Below are positions 1-5,530 of a stretch of DNA of 5,675 nt, piece by piece. The notes beneath the pieces are model-generated. The model searched no databases and had not been told where the DNA came from. It worked only from the letters and a program-made list of their open reading frames with translations. Source of the stretch: Gammaproteobacteria bacterium (GTDB lineage: Bacteria > Pseudomonadota > Gammaproteobacteria > Steroidobacterales > Rariloculaceae). The stretch covers positions 1 through 5,675 of the forward strand of contig SMWC01000132.1 in the NCBI GenBank assembly GCA_004357505.1, in the 5' to 3' direction. Within the stretch, counting starts at the first letter, position 1, and every line of letters starts with the position of its first letter. Position numbers and translations under genes: made by a program.

Positions 1-576
1 ATAAGATTCCGGACCGAGTACCTCTGAGATGTGCATTCCGCGAACTTCTTTGCCAAACCATCCCGTATGCCTTAGGAAGACATCGTTGGCAAATTCGATC
101 CGTAGATCTTTATCCAGGTAGGTAAAACCATTCGGTACACCATTCGCTAATATCTGAAATCGTTCTTCACTCTTGCGCAGATCCTTCTGCAGGAGTTGAT
201 GATCGGTGTCGTCCATGAGAACGCCGACGAGCTGACCGGCACCGCCGCCCAGACCCGGTAAGAACCGTGCCCGCGCCGTGAGAAACTGATCTTCGCCGTC
301 GGAGTGGATGGCCTGAAAAGAGACGGAATGCGTGACCGCCTCGTCGTGAATGCCGCTAAAGAACTGCCGCACGGCGTCGGAAGATTCCGGAAGTACCCGA
401 GCCAGGACCGCTTCCAGGTTGAAGACCTTAGACGACTGATCGAGCCCCATTAGCTGCAAGGCGAGATCGTCGGCAGAAAAACTGTCACTCGTGACGTCAT
501 AGCTCCACGTGCCGATGCTCGCGGCGACCATGACGAGCTGTTGCTCGATGCGAATGCGTGCGGTGCTGTCGGTCAT
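1..576 (-). CDS. Tandem-PAS sensory protein, N-terminal 192 residues (runs off left edge)
   Basis: The frame is open from the ATG at 576 to base 1 (192 codons, no stop), so only the N-terminus is present. Residues ~14-125 look like a PAS_3-type domain: the GTWSYD motif (22-27) is followed by a short helix ending in LMGL (42-45), and the domain ends with VGVLMDDTD (117-125). A connecting helix with KSEERF (135-140) leads into a second PAS domain, whose visible part has GFTYLDKDLRIEFAN (150-164) and a FLRHTGW segment. No signal peptide or membrane segment is seen, so it is probably cytoplasmic. The ATG overlaps the TGA of the upstream response regulator (ATGA). It has an AGGA 8 nt upstream, which fixes the start and implies translational coupling. 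The missing C-terminus probably carries an output domain (histidine kinase, GGDEF or similar). Which one cannot be told here. No cofactor-binding residue can be assigned. Confidence 0.88.
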   Translation of the reverse strand, partial: MTDSTARIRIEQQLVMVAASIGTWSYDVTSDSFSADDLALQLMGLDQSSKVFNLEAVLARVLPESSDAVRQFFSGIHDEAVTHSVSFQAIHSDGEDQFLTARARFLPGLGGGAGQLVGVLMDDTDHQLLQKDLRKSEERFQILANGVPNGFTYLDKDLRIEFANDVFLRHTGWFGKEVRGMHISEVLGPESY

Positions 577-2327
577 CGGTTGCGTCCTGACTGAACGGAC
601 ACGACTGCCGTGTCTTGTGGATCGCGAACGGGGTGCTTGTTCGCCTTTGTGCCGTGACTCTCAAATATCGCCGCGAGTTCCCCCGGACGCACGGGCATGC
701 TGAAATATTGGCCCTGCACAGACCCGCAGCCGTGTTTCTTCAGGTAGGCAAGCTGCGTCTCGTTCTCGACGCCCTCCGCCACGACTTCCAGATTCAAGCT
801 GCGCCCGATGGATAAAACCAGCCCACAGATCGCAGTACCGTGCTCGTTGCGTCCGAGATCCATAACGAAGCTGCGATCGATCTTGAGAACATCGATCGGA
901 AACTGGCGCAAATAATTCAGGCAGGAGTGACCCGTGCCGAAATCGTCGATGGCCAGCCGGACACCCGTCAGCTTAAGCCTTCTCAGCGCGTTCTGGACAT
1001 TGTCGGTGTTCTCCATCAACGAGCTTTCCGTGAGCTCGAGCTCGATGAGTCCCGGCGGGATACCGTACCGCCCGAGCGTGGCCTCTACCTGGCGATGAAA
1101 ATCGGATTGATGAAAGTTAGCCGGGGCAATATTGACCGCGATTCTCAACAGCGGCACGCCCGTTTCCTGCCATTCTCGAAGCTGCCGACAGACGCGCTCG
1201 AGTACCCACAGGCCGATCGGCACGATATGACCGCTCTCCTCCGCCACTGAGAGGAATTCGGCTGGCAGGAGAAAACCGCGTTCGGGGTGATTCCACCGCA
1301 GCAACGCCTCCAACGCCTGCACCTTGCCATCTGCTAAACCGATCTGTGGCTGATACATCAAGACGAACTCATCGTTCAGCAATGCGTTCCGCAGATCGCT
1401 TTCCAATCGATGATACTCGATGATCTCCTCATGCATGTGCTGGGTGAAGAACTTGAAGTTGTTGCGCCCTCGATCCTTCGCCTGATACATGGCTATGTCG
1501 GCGTTGTTCAACAAGGTCATCGGGTCGTTGGTGTCGTTTGGGTAGATCGTGATGCCCACGCTGGCCGTAATCGAGATGTCTCGAGAACCGAGAGTGAACG
1601 ACTTTTCAAAAACGCTTAAGATATTCTTCGCGACGGCCTCCGCGGCGAGTGGACCTTCGATATCCTCGAGCATGACGGCGAACTCATCGCCACCGAGACG
1701 GGCGAGTAGGTCTCCGGACCGAACGCAGGTCTTTAGTCGCTCCACGACCATTCCTAATAACACATCCCCCGCCTGATGCCCCAACGTATCGTTGACGGTC
1801 TTGAAGTGGTCAAGATCGAAGAACAGGAGTCCGATCTGTTTGTTGCCGCGGCGGGCTCGCGTCGACGCGCGTTCGAGTTGATCCTGAAAATGCCGTCGAT
1901 TAGGAATCTCCGTTAGCGGGTCGTATTGCGCGAGGAAACTCAACCTTTCTTCCGAACGTTTTCGCTCGATGGCATAACGAATCGCGCGCAGAATGGTCCG
2001 GCCGTCCCCCTCCCATTTGACGAGATAGTCCTGTACGCCGCGATTGAGAATTTCGATGGCGAAGTCTTCATCGCCTTCACCACTGAGCACGACAATGGGC
2101 GCGCTGGAATCCGCGTTCTGAATACTGCGCACGGAGTTCTGCCCCGTGGAATCCGGCAAGTTCAGATCGAGCAGGACGACATCGAATTGATTATTTTTCA
2201 GGGCACCGACGGCGTCGGCCATCGACGCGACTCGGACGAGCTCGACCGATTTCACGTCCTGACGACGCAAACAGGCCTTCAGAAACGCAACGTCATTGGC
2301 GTCGTCTTCGACCAGCAGGATCTTCAT
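573..2327 (-). CDS. Response regulator with GGDEF and EAL domains (cyclic-di-GMP synthesis/hydrolysis)
   Basis: This 584-residue cytoplasmic protein has three domains. REC (~1-120) has the acidic pair D8/D9, phosphoacceptor D54 in LLDLNLPD, S82 and K104. A helical linker (YAIERKRSEERL) leads to the GGDEF domain (~128-296), with GGDEF at 212-216 and an inhibitory-site RxxD (R203, D206) at the classic spacing, so diguanylate cyclase activity with product inhibition is expected. The EAL domain (~303-558) has EALLRW (E340), N399, E431, DDFGTG (D461/D462), K482, E518 and Q538. These match the catalytic and metal-binding residues of active phosphodiesterases. One departure is GCGSVQGQ where GCD-x-VQGY is usual. 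The protein is therefore potentially bifunctional, with phosphorylation of D54 likely tipping the balance. The ATG at 2327 has an in-frame TAG five codons upstream and only a weak AGG next to it. The stop overlaps the next gene's start (ATGA), giving a two-gene signalling operon. The cognate kinase is not seen, unless it is the downstream PAS protein. Confidence 0.96.
   Translation of the reverse strand: MKILLVEDDANDVAFLKACLRRQDVKSVELVRVASMADAVGALKNNQFDVVLLDLNLPDSTGQNSVRSIQNADSSAPIVVLSGEGDEDFAIEILNRGVQDYLVKWEGDGRTILRAIRYAIERKRSEERLSFLAQYDPLTEIPNRRHFQDQLERASTRARRGNKQIGLLFFDLDHFKTVNDTLGHQAGDVLLGMVVERLKTCVRSGDLLARLGGDEFAVMLEDIEGPLAAEAVAKNILSVFEKSFTLGSRDISITASVGITIYPNDTNDPMTLLNNADIAMYQAKDRGRNNFKFFTQHMHEEIIEYHRLESDLRNALLNDEFVLMYQPQIGLADGKVQALEALLRWNHPERGFLLPAEFLSVAEESGHIVPIGLWVLERVCRQLREWQETGVPLLRIAVNIAPANFHQSDFHRQVEATLGRYGIPPGLIELELTESSLMENTDNVQNALRRLKLTGVRLAIDDFGTGHSCLNYLRQFPIDVLKIDRSFVMDLGRNEHGTAICGLVLSIGRSLNLEVVAEGVENETQLAYLKKHGCGSVQGQYFSMPVRPGELAAIFESHGTKANKHPVRDPQDTAVVSVQSGRNR
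585..588 (-). promoter_or_regulatory. Ribosome binding site of the PAS gene, inside the regulator gene
   Basis: AGGA lies 8 nt before the ATG at 576, within the last codons of the response regulator. Together with the ATGA overlap it supports the PAS gene start and coupled translation. Confidence 0.6.
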
Positions 2328-2363
2328 ACCTGTATCGCGCTACCGGTCCGTGCTCGCCTCTTC

Positions 2364-2395
2364 GTAGGTGATTCCTAGCCCGCGGGCCAACCTAC
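2364..2395 (-). repeat. Nested inverted repeat in leader of the response-regulator gene
   Basis: GTAGGT (2364-2369) is complementary to ACCTAC (2390-2395). The interval encloses a perfect 10-bp GC palindrome, GCCCGCGGGC (2378-2387). It sits ~37-68 nt upstream of the regulator ATG and could be a leader hairpin or an operator. The inner palindrome is offset by 3 nt from the outer pair, so the fold is not perfectly concentric. Confidence 0.35.
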
Positions 2396-2479
2396 CGTTT
2401 CGGATCGACGTGCCACTAGCTCCCCGACTGCAAATAACCTTAACAATCAGTAGATTAGTAAGCCTGTCGGCCGAAAGCG

Positions 2480-2495
2480 CTGTGGCCCGTCACAG
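2480..2495. repeat. Short dyad CTGTG-N6-CACAG
   Basis: This is a perfect 5-bp inverted repeat around a 6-nt centre, in the gap upstream of the regulator. It resembles a Crp site but has the wrong phase: the TGTG and CACA cores are 6 bp apart, whereas in a TGTGA-N6-TCACA site they are 8 bp apart. Possible operator or hairpin; role unknown. Confidence 0.3.
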
Positions 2496-2540
2496 TTTGC
2501 CGGATAACGTGCCGTCGAGACGGTAGCGTCGTAGCGGGAT

Positions 2541-2569
2541 CAAAAGATTCGGCGCCGGCCCCGGCGCCG
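2541..2569 (-). terminator. Rho-independent-like terminator of the lipoprotein gene
   Basis: A perfect 9-bp inverted repeat (2550-2558 with 2561-2569, 2-nt centre, all G/C) lies ~47 nt after the lipoprotein stop in the direction of transcription. On the minus strand it is followed by AATCTTTTG, a short U-run. The stem is very strong but the U-tract is modest. The physical loop must open to about 4 nt. It most likely insulates the lipoprotein gene from the signalling operon. Confidence 0.55.
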
Positions 2570-2616
2570 CGGTCAATGATCTATCGCTGTGGGGTCAGTG
2601 GGACGAAACTTGATGA

Positions 2617-3273
2617 TTAGCTCACCTCTGGCGGCACGGGTTTATCCTGAAGATCGTAGACTCGCTTGATTTCCAACTCATCCCCCGCGGGAGTCTCGAA
2701 CGTCACGATCCAGATCAACCGCTCGCCGTCGGCATCCAGCTCGAATGTCTCGACAAGCGCGAGCCCATCCTGGGGCTGACGTTCTACGACGAACGTGCCT
2801 TGTTGCCACTGCGCAGACAAGCGCTCGTCCGCTTCATCGCCGGTCTCACCGTGCCGATAGATGACGGTCGACGTGCTGTCATAGTCCACTTCGACCGCGC
2901 CAGAGGCCTGTACGACTTTGAGCTCGGCCATCGGGTCGGTGACTTCCCGAGGATAGTCGGGCGCCTCTTCCCTGTCATAGTTGTCGGGAATCATGTCGGC
3001 AACCTGACCGACGGAAATGCCGAAAACGCTGATACTCCTGCCGATGGACTTCAAAATTCCGGTCGTGACAGACGGTTGGCTTGCCGCACTGCTGAGTACG
3101 TCGCTCGGTCTATCGCTAAGTTCTTCGTTGATGACCCAGTCACCGCTCAAATCGACGGTCTCAACAGCATCTGCCGTCCGTTCCGGTGTGGCGGAACACG
3201 CGACCAGCGCGCTGCCGGCTAGCGTGATCAGGATGGCCCGGTGACGCTGATAGCGCCTAGGATTCGTCGCCAT
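2617..3273 (-). CDS. Lipoprotein of unknown function, beta-rich
   Basis: This 218-residue protein has a lipoprotein signal: a basic N-terminus (RRYQRHR), a hydrophobic stretch AILITLAGSALVA and the lipobox LVAC with C26 as the lipidated residue. The mature protein should therefore be anchored to a membrane facing the periplasm. Residues 42-60 contain GDWVINEELSDRPSDVL. A Gly/Ser/Ile-rich segment (72-90, GILKSIGRSISVFG) could be membrane-associated. Residues ~115-207 read as alternating beta strands with turns: AVEVDYD, TVIYRHG, SAQWQQGTFVVER, ETFELDADGERLIWIVTFE, EIKRVYD. The last part resembles the FELSxDGRRL...F+RVYD pattern of small periplasmic beta-sheet proteins from many proteobacteria. 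I do not recognise a named family or function. The start is well supported by AGGAGG 6 nt before the ATG. It stands alone, with a hairpin on each side, and is probably its own transcription unit. Confidence 0.88.
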   Translation of the reverse strand: MATNPRRYQRHRAILITLAGSALVACSATPERTADAVETVDLSGDWVINEELSDRPSDVLSSAASQPSVTTGILKSIGRSISVFGISVGQVADMIPDNYDREEAPDYPREVTDPMAELKVVQASGAVEVDYDSTSTVIYRHGETGDEADERLSAQWQQGTFVVERQPQDGLALVETFELDADGERLIWIVTFETPAGDELEIKRVYDLQDKPVPPEVS

Positions 3274-3279
3274 GCTCTT

Positions 3280-3285
3280 CCTCCT
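3280..3285 (-). promoter_or_regulatory. Strong ribosome binding site of the lipoprotein gene
   Basis: A perfect AGGAGG lies 6 nt upstream of the ATG at 3273. It is the best ribosome site in the window, suggesting efficient translation, and it decides the start. Confidence 0.85.
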
Positions 3286-3288
3286 GTG

Positions 3289-3323
3289 ATGCGATCGCTC
3301 TAAGATCGTTCGGCGATTCGCAT
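3289..3323 (-). repeat. Inverted repeat in leader of the lipoprotein gene
   Basis: ATGCGATCGC (3289-3298) pairs with GCGA-T-TCGCAT (3313-3323). This gives a 10-bp stem with one bulged base (3317) and a 14-nt loop. It starts just upstream of the Shine-Dalgarno sequence, so as RNA it could affect access to it. As DNA it could be an operator. No regulator can be named. Confidence 0.4.
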
Positions 3324-3341
3324 GTTGCAGGACGATACAAC

Positions 3342-3354
3342 GCGGCGCGGCCGC
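3342..3354 (-). terminator. Weak hairpin downstream of the phosphatase gene
   Basis: On the minus strand GCGGC-CGC-GCCGC forms a 5-bp stem with a 3-nt loop about 80 nt past the phosphatase stop. It is followed by GTTGTATC, which is not a convincing U-tract. A possible terminator only. Confidence 0.22.
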
Positions 3355-3372
3355 TTAAGTTGACGTCAGCCT

Positions 3373-3390
3373 GTACAGCCGGTACAGCCG
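3373..3390. repeat. Two perfect tandem copies of a 9-bp unit (GTACAGCCG)
   Basis: GTACAGCCG is repeated head-to-tail without gap in the space between the phosphatase and lipoprotein genes. The bases just before it (GTCAGCCT, 3365-3372) look like a decayed third copy. The left end is also a CTGTACAG palindrome (3371-3378), and a TGACGTCA palindrome lies 2 bp further left (3361-3368). It could be a small direct-repeat operator or chance. No other repeat array is seen. Confidence 0.5.
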
Positions 3391-3432
3391 ACACTCACGC
3401 CGCCTGTAGTCTGAGCTCGCCGACGGACCACG

Positions 3433-4980
3433 CTACTCGGCGACCAGGATATCTTCGTTTAAAACCTCGCCATCCACGCCGTGGTGGCGAAGCGTCAACG
3501 TGGGCGTACCGTCACGGCGTTCCGCGGTCACCGACAGGAAACCGCCGATAATATTCAAATAGCGATGCTCGGGCCGTACGTCGTCGTTGCTAAGCCAACC
3601 GCCGGCGTGCGAGTCGCTCGCCGCCCCGGTAGCGTACTCTCGCAACCCCGTTGCAGCATGTACCGAGACGTACTGCCAGTGACGATCACCGCAGATCACG
3701 ATCATGTTCTCAGCTTGCGTCATAAATTCACGCAGCTCCCGGCCTTCGGTTGCGAACGCGTCATTGGCGTGGCTATCGGACTTACCCTCGATGTCCGGGC
3801 CGACGAACGGTGTCGGGCTGATCAGGATCCGAAACGTGGCGTCGGATGCAGCGACGGTTTCCTTGAACCAGGCCTTTTGCTCGGCGCCCCAAATTGTTTT
3901 CTCCGGGCCATCAGGGTCCGGATTCGCGCTACGGTAATCTCGTCCTTCGACCAACCAGATCTGCACATCCTGGCCCCAGCGGAACGTGCGGTACGTCAAC
4001 TCTCCCATCGGGACCTGCTCCGTGAAGACTTCGATGCCCTGTCGGAACGTAAAATCGCCCATATAGGTGCTCTGCTGAGTCGGCCAGGTATCGTCCTGCC
4101 ACGTGTCGTGGTCGTCCTTCATGAAATAGCTGGGGACTTGCCGTTGGAACTCGAAATTGGTTGGGAGGCTGTACATCCGGGCCCATCCCCATCGCGCCAG
4201 ATCGATGTTTTTCGCCCACGCGTCGTAATAGACGATGTCACCGGTGTGGACGAAGAAGCTGGGCTCCAAGTCGATGATGGCAGGGTACATGCGGAAGCCC
4301 CCGCCTGGCGCATCCTGGTCCCGATAGGCCTGACCCGTCGTTACGGCGAACACGATCCGCGCGGGTTCATCCGGCAAAGGCGCGGTTCGAAACTGGCCAT
4401 CGAGTTGTGAACCGAGCATCGCACTCTGCGCCGAACGCGCCTCGATACGCAGTGCGTAATCGGTCGCAGGCGTAAGTCCGGTCAACGTGAACTGGCGTGT
4501 AAAATCCCGCTCAGGATCCACGGCTGTCCAGGCGGTCGAGTGCCAATCGTCTCCGCCGGCCGGCCGGTAGAGCACGCGAGTCTCGCCCGGCGCGCCCCTG
4601 ACGGCACCCTCGATAGAGTCGAGCGAAGAACCCTCCGGGTAGATAACGACGGGTACCCAGTCGTGCGGGTGAAAGCGCCCCGGCGGGGCGTCGATCAGCT
4701 CGTCGCTAGCCGGGGCCCGGTACCGGAATTCCGGCATCGGCGCCTCGCTGCCGATCCGCTCCGGTTCCCGCGTCAACCGCGTCCAGATAATCGCCTGGGT
4801 ATCGGTGACCTCGCCGATCTTCATTCCCGTGGCCTGGTGCGGGCCGGTGGCGGCAGGCGAACGCGCCGCTGCCGCCTCGGTGCCAAGCGGCTCCGACGAC
4901 GGCCTCTCGCAACCGGCCAAAGAAAATAACCCCAACAGGTAGAGCGCATTCGCGCCGCCGATGCGTCGAATTTTATTCAT
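3433..4980 (-). CDS. PhoD-family metallophosphatase (alkaline phosphatase D-like), lipoprotein
   Basis: This predicted periplasm-facing phosphomonoesterase/phosphodiesterase has 515 residues, a usual length for PhoD. I start it at the ATG at 4980: a lipoprotein signal follows directly (KIRR, a hydrophobic run, lipobox LAGC with C24). An in-frame TTG at 5031 would add 17 residues before the signal and has no ribosome site. GAGGA lies 12 nt upstream of the ATG, which is rather far. Residues ~49-200 form the PhoD N-terminal fibronectin-like domain. The catalytic domain has HTGDIVYYD (245-253), KDDHD (288-292), VEGRDYR (344-350, where L-D-x-R-x-Y-R is common), ISPTPF (387-392) and CGDRHW (430-435). 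The first metal loop, usually A-S-C-Q, reads TTGQ (214-217), so the iron-binding Cys of characterised PhoD is a Gly here. The RR pair in the signal could hint at Tat export, as for other PhoD enzymes, but the motif is incomplete. Substrate is unknown. It may be co-transcribed with the EF-hand gene 104 nt upstream. Confidence 0.9.
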   Translation of the reverse strand: MNKIRRIGGANALYLLGLFSLAGCERPSSEPLGTEAAAARSPAATGPHQATGMKIGEVTDTQAIIWTRLTREPERIGSEAPMPEFRYRAPASDELIDAPPGRFHPHDWVPVVIYPEGSSLDSIEGAVRGAPGETRVLYRPAGGDDWHSTAWTAVDPERDFTRQFTLTGLTPATDYALRIEARSAQSAMLGSQLDGQFRTAPLPDEPARIVFAVTTGQAYRDQDAPGGGFRMYPAIIDLEPSFFVHTGDIVYYDAWAKNIDLARWGWARMYSLPTNFEFQRQVPSYFMKDDHDTWQDDTWPTQQSTYMGDFTFRQGIEVFTEQVPMGELTYRTFRWGQDVQIWLVEGRDYRSANPDPDGPEKTIWGAEQKAWFKETVAASDATFRILISPTPFVGPDIEGKSDSHANDAFATEGRELREFMTQAENMIVICGDRHWQYVSVHAATGLREYATGAASDSHAGGWLSNDDVRPEHRYLNIIGGFLSVTAERRDGTPTLTLRHHGVDGEVLNEDILVAE

Positions 4981-5041
4981 CGATCCAGAGCGTCCTCGAC
5001 ATGCCGCGATCGGTCGATTACGGCGGAGCAAGTATCGCCGC

Positions 5042-5062
5042 AGCGCCCCCGCCGGGGGCGCT
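5042..5062 (-). repeat. Strong GC hairpin between EF-hand and phosphatase genes
   Basis: AGCGCCCCC (5042-5050) and GGGGGCGCT (5054-5062) form a perfect 9-bp stem with a 3-nt loop, 22 nt after the EF-hand stop codon. Neither strand has a following T-run, so it is not a standard intrinsic terminator. It may act as a partial terminator, a 3'-end stabiliser or a processing site that sets the ratio of the two genes' products. Confidence 0.6.
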
Positions 5063-5084
5063 CGTCTTGACGCGACGTGGTTAG

Positions 5085-5372
5085 CTAGCCGCCACCCCTA
5101 CCGCCGCCCATGCGGGGACGGTTATTGAACTCCTCTTCGGAGATCGAGTCGTCCTTGTTCTCATCCCAACTGGCGAAGATCTCTTCAGGATCGGGGGCCT
5201 GACCGCCGCCCCTGCCGCCGAATGCGGCAAACATCGCGGTGACTTCCTCCAGATCGAGCGAGCCGTTGTCGTCGGTGTCTAGGCTGGCGAAATCTGGCGG
5301 AGCGCCGCGCTGTGCCCAGGTAATTTGTGACACCACCAACAGCAGCGCCGCTACCGTGATTCGTTTGATCAT
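5085..5372 (-). CDS. Small exported protein with two EF-hands and Gly-Arg-rich linkers
   Basis: This 95-residue protein has a Sec signal peptide (MIKR, hydrophobic AALLLVV, likely cleavage after TWA at residue 20), so it should be periplasmic or secreted. Two Ca2+-binding loops follow. EF1 is DTDDNGSLDLEE (32-43), with ligands D32, D34, N36, S38, D40 and E43. EF2 is DENKDDSISEEE (70-81), with D70, N72, D74, S76, S78 and E81. EF2 has Asp at loop position 6, where Gly is normal, so its affinity may be lower. A GGRGGG linker (52-57) separates the loops and a similar GGGRGGG ends the protein, both flexible. The ATG at 5372 is chosen because AAGGAG lies 6 nt upstream and the signal peptide starts there. 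A frame extension to the ATG at 5402 would run through that ribosome site. The phosphatase gene follows on the same strand. A role as Ca2+ buffer, sensor or partner of the Ca2+-dependent phosphatase is inference. Confidence 0.88.
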   Translation of the reverse strand: MIKRITVAALLLVVSQITWAQRGAPPDFASLDTDDNGSLDLEEVTAMFAAFGGRGGGQAPDPEEIFASWDENKDDSISEEEFNNRPRMGGGRGGG

Positions 5373-5378
5373 CTGACT

Positions 5379-5384
5379 CTCCTT
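5379..5384 (-). promoter_or_regulatory. Ribosome binding site of the EF-hand gene
   Basis: AAGGAG lies 6 nt before the ATG at 5372. It decides against the start ten codons further upstream. Confidence 0.8.
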
Positions 5385-5406
5385 ATTATTAGCGTAGAGC
5401 ATCGGT

Positions 5407-5412
5407 AGTATA
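5407..5412 (-). promoter_or_regulatory. Candidate -10 box (TATACT) of the EF-hand gene
   Basis: On the minus strand TATACT matches the sigma-70 -10 consensus at five of six positions and would place the transcript start near 5400, about 28 nt before the ATG. No good -35 hexamer is present at the proper distance (GGCCAACG region). Together with the dyad just upstream (5443-5460), this suggests an activator-dependent promoter. It lies in an 8-bp palindrome, AGTATACT. Confidence 0.4.
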
Positions 5413-5442
5413 CTGATCCCGCAACTCCGTTGGCCCCGTTCT

Positions 5443-5460
5443 TCTGAAGTTTTCTTCAGA
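5443..5460. repeat. Perfect 7-bp dyad TCTGAAG-TTTT-CTTCAGA
   Basis: The dyad is centred at 5451.5, some 50 nt upstream of the transcript start implied by the TATACT box. That is a typical position for an activator such as a response regulator or LysR-type protein. It could also be a simple hairpin. The protein that would bind it is unknown. Confidence 0.45.
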
Positions 5461-5518
5461 CGCCACGGCAGTGGAATTCAGCGCGGCGGGAGGCCTGATG
5501 TCGGCGACGCAGAATCGC

Positions 5519-5530
5519 TCACAATTGTGA
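5519..5530. repeat. Perfect 12-bp palindrome TCACAATTGTGA
   Basis: It overlaps the left half of the Crp-like site, so three half-sites lie in a row: TCACA (5519-5523), TGTGA (5526-5530) and TCACA (5537-5541). It may be a separate repressor operator competing with Crp, or fortuitous. It resembles the core of LacI-family operators. Confidence 0.45.

Larger units (their letters stand above)
2328..2616. other. Noncoding gap between lipoprotein and response-regulator genes
   Basis: No credible gene is seen in these 289 nt. In the direction of transcription (minus) the gap holds, in order: the GC hairpin at 2550-2569, a CTGTG-N6-CACAG dyad (2480-2495), an AT-richer patch (~2418-2462) that is the likeliest place for a promoter of the signalling operon, a second structured GC patch (2364-2395), and then the regulator start. 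The AT-richer patch contains TTACTA and, 17 nt on, GTTATT, which is a weak promoter match at best. The frame leading to the TAG at 2340-2342 is open for about 50 codons but has no ATG with a ribosome site, so I treat it as noncoding. Confidence 0.55.

Noticed and set aside
840..2378. Plus-strand open frames opposite the GGDEF-EAL gene
   Set aside because: These are antisense shadows of a gene with unmistakable REC, GGDEF and EAL motifs. They have no recognisable protein features of their own.
2340..2490. Small minus-strand gene ending at the TAG just before the response regulator
   Set aside because: The frame is open for about 50 codons but has no ATG, no ribosome site and no recognisable protein features.
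2480..2495. Second Crp site in the regulator leader
   Set aside because: The dyad is CTGTG-N6-CACAG, so the TGTG and CACA cores are 6 bp apart instead of the 8 bp in a TGTGA-N6-TCACA site.
2397..2510. Cyclic-di-GMP (GEMM) or mini-ykkC riboswitch upstream of the c-di-GMP regulator
   Set aside because: GGCAAAC and a hairpin loop starting ACGG are suggestive, but the GEMM tetraloop/receptor and its second conserved arm are not visible, and only one of the two mini-ykkC hairpins is present. Infernal with the Rfam models would be decisive.
3481..4410. Long plus-strand open frame (309 codons) opposite the phosphatase gene
   Set aside because: It lies entirely antisense to a gene with clear PhoD motifs. 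Such frames arise from codon bias in GC-rich genes, and its translation shows no domain.
4981..5031. TTG-initiated 17-residue extension of the phosphatase
   Set aside because: It has no ribosome site, its start codon is rare, and it would place a 17-residue non-signal stretch before an otherwise ideal lipoprotein signal that starts at the ATG at 4980.
5373..5402. Ten-residue extension of the EF-hand protein to the ATG at 5402
   Set aside because: It would translate through the AAGGAG ribosome site of the ATG at 5372. The signal peptide begins naturally at 5372.
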